Shown: piece by piece, positions 10,358 through 16,722 of the stretch | Layout of the letters: each line of letters begins with the position of its first letter | Numbering within the stretch: the stretch's first letter is position 1 | Assembly (NCBI GenBank): GCA_947164955.1 | Contig: CAMUYT010000008.1 | Span: 1 to 36,925 of the forward strand | DNA from: an uncultured Bacteroidales bacterium | GTDB lineage: Bacteria > Bacteroidota > Bacteroidia > Bacteroidales > F082 | Length of the DNA stretch: 36,925 nucleotides | Direction: 5' to 3' | Position numbers and translations under genes: made by a program | Notes under the pieces: model-generated | Database searches by the model: none | What the model was told of the DNA's origin: nothing | Seen by the model: the letters and a program-made list of their open reading frames with translations, nothing else

Positions 10358-13300
10358 TCATTGCCCCATGAATAGGGTCTTAGGCGCGTTGGCAGTGGAG
10401 TAATACACATAGCCATGGCCAGGTTGGAGCGTTTCCAGCGTGCCCTGCCACGACGTTCCATTGAAGATGGCGAAGCCTCCGTCTTGGGAGATGATTTTGT
10501 CGCCTTCGGCGGGAGTGATGCTCAGGCTTTCAATGTCCATGGACTGCGTTCCCGCATAGCCGAACCAGTTGGTGCCAAGCAGGATGTTGACCGTGACCGT
10601 GGATGGTCTGACACCGTCCACCGAGAGGTTGCATGAGTTCCTAACCTTTATCCTGTACATTTGACCCGGTACTGTGTTGCCGCTAGGCGTGCCCTCCTTG
10701 GCTTGGATGGCCTCCATGTTGTCGCCCAAGGCATCCGCAATGGCATCCACGTTCGTCTCGACGGTGGGTGCCCACCAGGTCCAACCAGCTTCTAATACTA
10801 CCGTTTGGGAGCAGTCCTTATCGATCATGTTGGGGAAGTCGTTCCAATAGGTCGCGCTCCGGTAATCCGACGCGCTCCCGCAAGGCACATACAAAGTGAT
10901 GTTGGTATGATTCAGGTTTATGAAGGTGTTGCCGTAAATGGTGGGTGGCACTAGGCCTTCCGCATTGATGGTGGTGAGGCTTTCGCAGTTGGAGAAGGCA
11001 TACTCGCCAATGCTAACCAGCGATTCGGGTAAGGTGATTTCGGTGAGACCCGTAGCGTTCTCGAAGGTCGAGATGCCGATAGCCTTCACGCCTTCGGGGA
11101 TGACTGTGTTCTTGCAGCCTGCAATCAACTCATTAGAGCTAGTTTTTACGATGGCGTTGCAATTATTTCGAGAGTCATACACCTTATTACCTATATCCAC
11201 AATGATTTGTTCTATACTGCTACATCTTCGAAAAGGATTAGTTCCAATAGTAGTAACGGGATTGGGAATATATATTGAGGTCAGGCTTGTACAACTAATA
11301 AATGCACCGTCTCCGATGTAAGTCACAGAATTAGGAATGCTCACCGAGGTCAGTCCTGTGCAGTTAGAAAATGCAAAATTTCCAATTGAGGTCACAGTAT
11401 TAGGAATATTTATTGTGGTCAAACTACTACATTTATAAAATGCATCGTATTCTATACGAGTCACGGAATTCGGAATAACTATTGAGGTCATATTCCTGCA
11501 ATACCAAAACGCGTTAATCCCGATAGAAATCAACCCTGTAAAATATTGTAATTCGTCAAATGATGTAATAGTAGTACCTCCCTTAAATACCTGCCCTAAA
11601 TCCAACACCGAAGCAGCTTCAACATAACTCAGTTCACCATCGCCATCAGTATCCCAGTTAGCTACGCAGAGTGCTTTCACATTGGCATCTGCAAAACTGA
11701 TATTGTCGCTAAAAGGTGTGTTTTCTATATAGTTGGTGAATTCGTTCCAGCCCTCTCTGGTTTGATAGTCACTTACCGTGCCAGTTGGCACAAACACAGG
11801 GATGGTTTTTATCACATTTTCAAAAACAGAGTCACCCAAAACAGGAGGAATCTCTGCATGGATGGTCATAGAGGTTAAACTACAACAACCAGAAAACGCA
11901 TAGTTCCCTATGGTAGTAACGGAATTCGGTATTTCTATCGAGTTCAATTCAGTGCAATCAGCAAATGCATATTCTAAGATAGACGTCGCTTCATTTGGAA
12001 TAACCGTGTTCTTGCAGCCTGCTATCAACTCGTTAGAACTAGTTTTTACGATGGCGTTGCAATTATTTCGAGAGTCATACACCGTATTACCCAAATCAAC
12101 AATGATTTGTTCTATACTGCTACATCTTCGAAAAGGATTAGTTCCTATGAAAGTCACGGAATTGGGAATTTCAATTGAAGTCAGACCACTACAATAATCA
12201 AACGTGTAATCTCCAATAGAAGTCACGGAATTGGGGATATTTATCGAGGTCAGGCCAGTGCAACCACCAAACGCATGGTCTCCGATGGAGGTCACGGAAT
12301 TAGGGATAATTATAGAAGTCAGGCCATTGCAATTAAAAAACGCATTACTTCCTATTAAAGTCACAGAATTAGGGATAATTATAGAAGTCAGGCCATTGCA
12401 ATTAAAAAACGCATTACTTCCTATTGAAGTCACAGAATTAGGGATAATCGTGTTCTTACAGCCCGTGACCAACTCGTTGGTGCTGGTTTTGATGATAGCG
12501 TTACAGTCTTCGCGAGAATCATACACCGTGTTCCCTACATCAACAATAATATGAGCCAAACTACTGCAAGCTGAAAAAACACTTTCACCAATAAATGTCA
12601 CAGAATTTGAGATCTCTACAGTGGTCAGATTGCTGCAACCAGCAAACGCATGTAAATAGATACTATTTACAGATTCGGGGATTTCTATAGTAATTAGATC
12701 TCTACAACTATTAAACGAGCTTGGACCAATAATAATCACAGAGTTGGGGATTTCTATCGTAGTTAGTCCGTTACAACAACCGAAAGACCATTGATCTAAT
12801 ATAGTCACGTCATTAGGAATAACTGTATTCCTACAACCTGAAATTATATCATTCATGCTGGTCCAGATTATAGCATTACAGTTGTTCCGAGAGTCAAACA
12901 CCGGATTCTCCGGATTCACATTAATCTGCTCCAAATTGCACCCTACAAATGGATTAACTCCCATTCCAGTTACTGAATACGGGATTTCTATCGTAATTAG
13001 GCCACTAGATTCAAATGCAAAATCCCCGATACCTATCACAGAATTGGGGATTTCTATAGAGGTCAAGCTACAACAACCAGAAAACGCGCGTTCTCCAATG
13101 GAAGTCACGGAATTGGGAATTACTATCGAGGATAGACCACTACAATGATGAAACGTGTAATCTCCAATAGAAGCCAATCCGATGAAATATTGAAGTTCAT
13201 CAAACGATGTAATGATTGTGTTCTTGAATACTGCTCCCAAATCCGTCACCGCAGCAGCCTCATCATAACTCAATCCACCATCTCCATCAGCATCCCAATT

Positions 13301-13420
13301 AGCCACACAAAGAACTTCGACATTGTTGTCTGCAAAGGTAATGTTATCGGCGTACATTTTCGACAATCCCACCACACTCAGCAACAGGACGAACAAGGCT
13401 ACACTCAGAGCCTTCTTCAT
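10358..13420 (-). CDS. BspA-like leucine-rich-repeat surface protein
   Basis: Many ~23-aa units of the form TSIxIPNSVTSIGxxAFxxCxGL (LRR_5/BspA type). Signal peptide MKKALSVALFVLLLSVVGLSKMYA. Start at MKKALS (13420) or MTVNLLQ (13441); the 13603 start would translate the hairpin element. Confidence 0.92.
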   Translation of the reverse strand: MKKALSVALFVLLLSVVGLSKMYADNITFADNNVEVLCVANWDADGDGGLSYDEAAAVTDLGAVFKNTIITSFDELQYFIGLASIGDYTFHHCSGLSSIVIPNSVTSIGERAFSGCCSLTSIEIPNSVIGIGDFAFESSGLITIEIPYSVTGMGVNPFVGCNLEQINVNPENPVFDSRNNCNAIIWTSMNDIISGCRNTVIPNDVTILDQWSFGCCNGLTTIEIPNSVIIIGPSSFNSCRDLITIEIPESVNSIYLHAFAGCSNLTTVEISNSVTFIGESVFSACSSLAHIIVDVGNTVYDSREDCNAIIKTSTNELVTGCKNTIIPNSVTSIGSNAFFNCNGLTSIIIPNSVTLIGSNAFFNCNGLTSIIIPNSVTSIGDHAFGGCTGLTSINIPNSVTSIGDYTFDYCSGLTSIEIPNSVTFIGTNPFRRCSSIEQIIVDLGNTVYDSRNNCNAIVKTSSNELIAGCKNTVIPNEATSILEYAFADCTELNSIEIPNSVTTIGNYAFSGCCSLTSMTIHAEIPPVLGDSVFENVIKTIPVFVPTGTVSDYQTREGWNEFTNYIENTPFSDNISFADANVKALCVANWDTDGDGELSYVEAASVLDLGQVFKGGTTITSFDELQYFTGLISIGINAFWYCRNMTSIVIPNSVTRIEYDAFYKCSSLTTINIPNTVTSIGNFAFSNCTGLTSVSIPNSVTYIGDGAFISCTSLTSIYIPNPVTTIGTNPFRRCSSIEQIIVDIGNKVYDSRNNCNAIVKTSSNELIAGCKNTVIPEGVKAIGISTFENATGLTEITLPESLVSIGEYAFSNCESLTTINAEGLVPPTIYGNTFINLNHTNITLYVPCGSASDYRSATYWNDFPNMIDKDCSQTVVLEAGWTWWAPTVETNVDAIADALGDNMEAIQAKEGTPSGNTVPGQMYRIKVRNSCNLSVDGVRPSTVTVNILLGTNWFGYAGTQSMDIESLSITPAEGDKIISQDGGFAIFNGTSWQGTLETLQPGHGYVYYSTANAPKTLFMGQ
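11107..12145 (-). repeat. Segmental duplication inside the LRR gene (11107-11245 vs 12007-12145)
   Basis: Two ~139 nt blocks exactly 900 nt apart with about 7 mismatches by eye, encoding RRCSSIEQIIVDxGNxVYDSRNNCNAIVKTSSNELIAGCKNTVIP. Confidence 0.9.
12291..12428 (-). repeat. 69-bp tandem duplication of one LRR unit
   Basis: gtcac(g/a)gaattagggataattatagaagtcaggccattgcaattaaaaaacgcattacttcctatt(a/g)aa occurs back to back. Confidence 0.95.
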
Positions 13421-13500
13421 TTGTAAAAGATTTACGGTCATTTGTTTGATATTTAAAGTTTGTGTTTTCACTATTTTTATCCTCTTCCCGAGCGGGCAAT

Positions 13501-13658
13501 AAAAAAACGAAGGCTTTACTGTATTTCTCTCGGTCGTTCTTAGAGGCCTACCACAGCCCAAACAATGCAACATTGATTTTGAGTAAAGCCCACGCGAAAA
13601 CACGTGAGCACCAGCCTACTCGCTTGCATTGTTTTTAGAGGTGGTAGTTTCTAAGAAC
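13501..13658 (-). ncRNA. Candidate structured RNA / long imperfect inverted-repeat element upstream of the LRR gene
   Basis: Nested complementary pairs: 13536-13544/13650-13658 (9 bp), 13548-13554/13641-13647 (7 bp), 13560-13570/13624-13634 (11 bp), 13581-13585/13617-13621 (5 bp), 13588-13596/13601-13609 (9 bp, UUUU loop on minus). Downstream U7 at 13507-13501. Confidence 0.6.
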
Positions 13659-13662
13659 AAGT

Positions 13663-13670
13663 CAATTATA
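13663..13670 (-). promoter_or_regulatory. Imperfect -7 box (TATAATTG) placed to start a transcript at the hairpin base
   Basis: One mismatch to TAnnTTTG; first paired base of the hairpin (13658) lies 5 nt downstream. Confidence 0.35.
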
Positions 13671-13781
13671 AGCTAACGCTATTTCTATGAATATGTCGGA
13701 TTCGGGAGGGTTATTTCATTCGATGTGTTTTTGTTAAACTTCAGTTCTATACTATTATTTATACAGCGATGCCGGTTAGCA

Positions 13782-13994
13782 TCACATCGTCATAAAGGCC
13801 AACCGCATATGGTTATGGATATACGGCGGGTCATCAGTGCGCGTTCCACACCAGTAGGCTTTCAGCGTTTTTTCGATGGCTTGATGACACATGAAGGCGA
13901 ATTAAAGCCATCGCCTTGTCTTATACAAAGATTCAGCTGTGCCTATGTCGTAGTCGGCAATTTCTGTCCAATATGACACCTTGTCTGTTACCAT
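13782..13994 (-). pseudogene. HEPN-domain protein remnant (N-terminal portion, nonsense mutation)
   Basis: Minus-strand translation from ATG 13994: MVTDKVSYWTEIADYDIGTAESLYKTRRWL*FAFMCHQAIEKTLKAYWCGTRTDDPPYIHNHMRLAFMTM*. HEPN hallmarks YWxxxAxYDxxTAExL, FMCHQAIEKxLKAY and PPYIHNxxRLA; TAA at 13902-13904. Confidence 0.88.
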
Positions 13995-14018
13995 GGTCGT
14001 CTATTCCTATTTCCGTTG

Positions 14019-14047
14019 CAAAAATAATAAATTCTCATAATAACAAA
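14019..14047 (-). promoter_or_regulatory. Intact promoter (TTTG-N17-TATTTTTG) of the HEPN remnant
   Basis: Minus-strand TTTG at 14047-14044 and TATTTTTG at 14026-14019, 24 nt before the ATG. Confidence 0.6.
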
Positions 14048-14075
14048 TCGTTTTATATAAAAAAACAACAACGTC

Positions 14076-15128
14076 TTACCTTATCAAATCAATATACACC
14101 GGCAAATGGTCGCTGAAGCCGCCGAAATAGCGAGGACCGATATAGGTGCGGAAGAGTTTCTTGCCATGATACACTTCGTCGTCCTCCAGCATGAAGTCGG
14201 CATGGAAGATGCGGGCGCTACCTTCTTGGTAATGAAGCCCTTCCCTGTCGTTCATCACGCCCTCGGTGACGATGATCTGGTCGAAGATCTGCCAGTCGGT
14301 CTGGTGCTTCAAGGTGCCTTCGAAGCCCAAACCGTCCTTTTTCCCAAACAGGTTGAAGAAGCAGCCAGGTTCCATCTCAGAAGGATGACGGGCACGCAGC
14401 ACGTCGTAGACGCTCGGGTCGGTGGGACAGTCGTTCAAGTCGCCCATCATGATGACTTTAGGCTGGTAGCCTTCAGGCGCAGCCGCCACGATGGAGTCGA
14501 CCTTGGCACGCAAGATGGCCGCCGAACACGAGCGTGAGCCTACGGTCTCCAACTCACCGCTGTAACGCGATGGCCAGTGGTTGACGAAGACGTGGAGGGT
14601 GTCTACTAAGGTCCCTGAGCCTGTCGAAGGGCCGTCATTACTGATGAACTTTGCATAAAGGATATCCCTCGAATGATACGCCGTGTCCTCGGGATTATAA
14701 TAAGGAATCACCGCGCTCTCCACCAGCTGGAAATGATCGAGCGAATACACGATGGCCGGGTCGATGCCGCGCTTGTCGGGGCCTTCGTAGTGCACGAAAC
14801 GATAGTTGTGTTTCTTCAGCGGAGTTTGGTCGAAAATCGCGCTCAGCACATATTCGTTCTCCACCTCGCACATCCCGATGATGCCCATCGGCCGGTTCTC
14901 TGACATGGCGAGGATAGCCTTGTACATGTTGTTGCGCTTCTTGTAGAAACGGCTTTTCGTCCAATGTTGCATCCCTTCTTCGGTGAAGGCATTGTAGGCC
15001 TTGGTGCTGTCCACAAACGGGTCGAAGAAGTTCTCCATGTTCCAAAAGGCAACGCGGATGGTTTCTTGTTGTGCCTCCGCATAGAAGACAACAGCCAAAA
15101 GCACGAGCAAAACGAGTGTTTTTTTCAT
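14076..15128 (-). CDS. Exported endonuclease/exonuclease/phosphatase family protein
   Basis: RVAFWNMENFFDPF, GMCEVENEYVL, VFVNHWPSRYSGE, MMGDLNDCPTD, GFSDHLPVYIDL; signal peptide MKKTLVLLVLLAVVFYAEA. Confidence 0.9.
   Translation of the reverse strand: MKKTLVLLVLLAVVFYAEAQQETIRVAFWNMENFFDPFVDSTKAYNAFTEEGMQHWTKSRFYKKRNNMYKAILAMSENRPMGIIGMCEVENEYVLSAIFDQTPLKKHNYRFVHYEGPDKRGIDPAIVYSLDHFQLVESAVIPYYNPEDTAYHSRDILYAKFISNDGPSTGSGTLVDTLHVFVNHWPSRYSGELETVGSRSCSAAILRAKVDSIVAAAPEGYQPKVIMMGDLNDCPTDPSVYDVLRARHPSEMEPGCFFNLFGKKDGLGFEGTLKHQTDWQIFDQIIVTEGVMNDREGLHYQEGSARIFHADFMLEDDEVYHGKKLFRTYIGPRYFGGFSDHLPVYIDLIR
14610..14633. repeat. Palindromic repeat inserted in coding sequence
   Basis: GGTCCCTGAGCCTGTCGAAGGGCC, resembling the widely dispersed CCCTTCGACAGGCTCAGGG family; encodes in-frame GPSTGSGT. 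Confidence 0.75.
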
Positions 15129-15178
15129 CGGACGGTCATGTTTTCGGGGCAAAGGTAGGGCTTTTCGGGAAAAAATCG

Positions 15179-15186
15179 TAATTTTG
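15179..15186 (+). promoter_or_regulatory. -7 box TAATTTTG for the DUF5106 gene
   Basis: TAnnTTTG match 20 nt before a TTG start. Confidence 0.55.
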
Positions 15187-15205
15187 CAGGCAAACTACAC
15201 AAATT

Positions 15206-15943
15206 TTGAAGCTCAAACCCTTCATAATAGCCCTTTCCCTATTATTTTGCGGCACGATTAATGCCCAAAATGCCCATTTCTGGGATGGCATCGAAGCCTT
15301 CGACGGACCGACGGACGAAAACCCTGTTTTGGCCGCACAAATCGACTTCTATTTCGACAAGATGGTGGCTCCCCTACCCGATTCCATCACTCCTGAAATC
15401 GACCGGTTAGTCGAAAGGACGAGTTTCAACCCCGACCTCCGCGACTTCATCCTGTGGCACCTGCTTGAAAAATACCGCCATCCCGAATACATGAGCCAAG
15501 ACCAAGTGTTCGTCTTCCTCTACGACCAATATTTCTCCAAGCTGGAAATCAATGACTTGAACGAGATCAACCGACCGTTGATAAAACAAAAAGCCGACCG
15601 TTTGCGCCGTTTGGCCTTGTTCAATCCGGCTCCCGAAATCAAAATCGGCGACTCCATCGACCTTCAAGCCATCGAGAGCGACTACACCGTGCTGTTTTTC
15701 TACGACCACGACTGCGACCTCTGCCAACAGGAAATGCAGGACTTGGACTCGGTGTGCGCTGTCCGTCCCCGAATTACCGTACTGGCCATCGACATGAATA
15801 CCGACGACGTTCGTTTCGACGTTCTGTACGATATTTATGACATCGAAACCACGCCGCTTATCTACGTCCTTGACCGCGACAAGCGCATCATTGCCAAAAA
15901 GATACGGGCTCGACAGATTGAGTTGGTAGTTGATAGTTTTTAG
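15206..15943 (+). CDS. DUF5106 / thioredoxin-like exported protein
   Basis: Signal peptide MKLKPFIIALSLLFCGTINA; C-terminal thioredoxin-like FFYDHDCDLCQQEMQDLDSV with CDLC motif and TTPLIYVLDRDKRIIAKKI; TTG start. Confidence 0.75.
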   Translation: MKLKPFIIALSLLFCGTINAQNAHFWDGIEAFDGPTDENPVLAAQIDFYFDKMVAPLPDSITPEIDRLVERTSFNPDLRDFILWHLLEKYRHPEYMSQDQVFVFLYDQYFSKLEINDLNEINRPLIKQKADRLRRLALFNPAPEIKIGDSIDLQAIESDYTVLFFYDHDCDLCQQEMQDLDSVCAVRPRITVLAIDMNTDDVRFDVLYDIYDIETTPLIYVLDRDKRIIAKKIRARQIELVVDSF

Positions 15944-15991
15944 TTTGAAGTTAGCCGTTAGCTGAACAACTGAAAACTCCAAACTATAATT

Positions 15992-16033
15992 CCTGGACTG
16001 CTTCGAGCCTCGCAGTGACGCAAAGCGACAACC
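15992..16033. repeat. Dispersed palindromic repeat, copy 1
   Basis: CCTGGACTGCTTCGAGCCTCGCAGTGACGCAAAGCGACAACC; second copy at 26176-26200. Confidence 0.7.
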
Positions 16034-16041
16034 GCCCCCCC

Positions 16042-16668
16042 CTAAAGCAAACCGTTCTTGATGGCAAAACGCAACAGCTCCACCGTCGAGGTGGTTCCCG
16101 TCTTCAGGAAGATGTTTTCCCTATGGCGATAGACGGTTTTCGGGCTGATGAACAACGCATCGGCAATCTCTTTGGCATCCTTGCCTTGCGCAAAAAGATG
16201 GATGATCTCCACCTCACGTTGGGTAAGACCAGTCTCCGCCACCCAGTCGGTTGGAGAAGGCGTTCCGGAAGCGCTGACACGTTCCCCTTTCATGATGGCC
16301 GTGATGAGCTGCACCAACTCGGCGGACTGCACGTTTTTGCTGATGACACCCGCCACACCTTGGGTTCCCGCCAATTTCCTGACGTTAGGATGGTCGACGT
16401 CGCCGGTCACGATGAGCGCCTTGGCGCGTGGCGAAAACGATTTCAGGCTGTCCATCACATTGCTGGCGTTGCCGTCGGGCAAAAAGTAGTCGAGGATGGC
16501 CACGTCGATGCCATCGGGATGCGACTGGATGTAGTCGACGGCCTGGCGCACGTCGCGCACCTGCGCCACCACGTCGAAATCGGCTTCGGCGAAGCTCAAC
16601 GCCAAATGCAGCCCCTCACGGAATATCGGATGGTCTTCAACGAGTAGTATTCTGGTTTTTCTTTCCAT
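16042..16668 (-). CDS. NarL/LuxR-family response regulator
   Basis: Receiver ILLVEDHPIFREGL, VAILDYFLPDG, and C-terminal LTQREVEIIHLFAQGKDAKEIADALFISPKTVYRHRENIFLKTG HTH. Confidence 0.95.
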   Translation of the reverse strand: MERKTRILLVEDHPIFREGLHLALSFAEADFDVVAQVRDVRQAVDYIQSHPDGIDVAILDYFLPDGNASNVMDSLKSFSPRAKALIVTGDVDHPNVRKLAGTQGVAGVISKNVQSAELVQLITAIMKGERVSASGTPSPTDWVAETGLTQREVEIIHLFAQGKDAKEIADALFISPKTVYRHRENIFLKTGTTSTVELLRFAIKNGLL

Positions 16669-16722
16669 TGGTAGTTCTTTTTTTTTGACGCGGGACTGCG
16701 GGACGCGAGACTGTGTCCTTTA

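Noticed and set aside
10358-13420. LRR periodicity as a CRISPR-like array
   Set aside because: Repeats are contiguous coding units of 69 bp in frame with a leucine-rich repeat, without spacers.
13421-13603. N-terminal extension of the LRR ORF (MFSRGLYSKSMLHCLGCGRPLRTTERNTVKPSFFYCPLGKR...)
   Set aside because: It is translation of the hairpin element and leader; a proper signal peptide starts at MKKALSVALF (13420).
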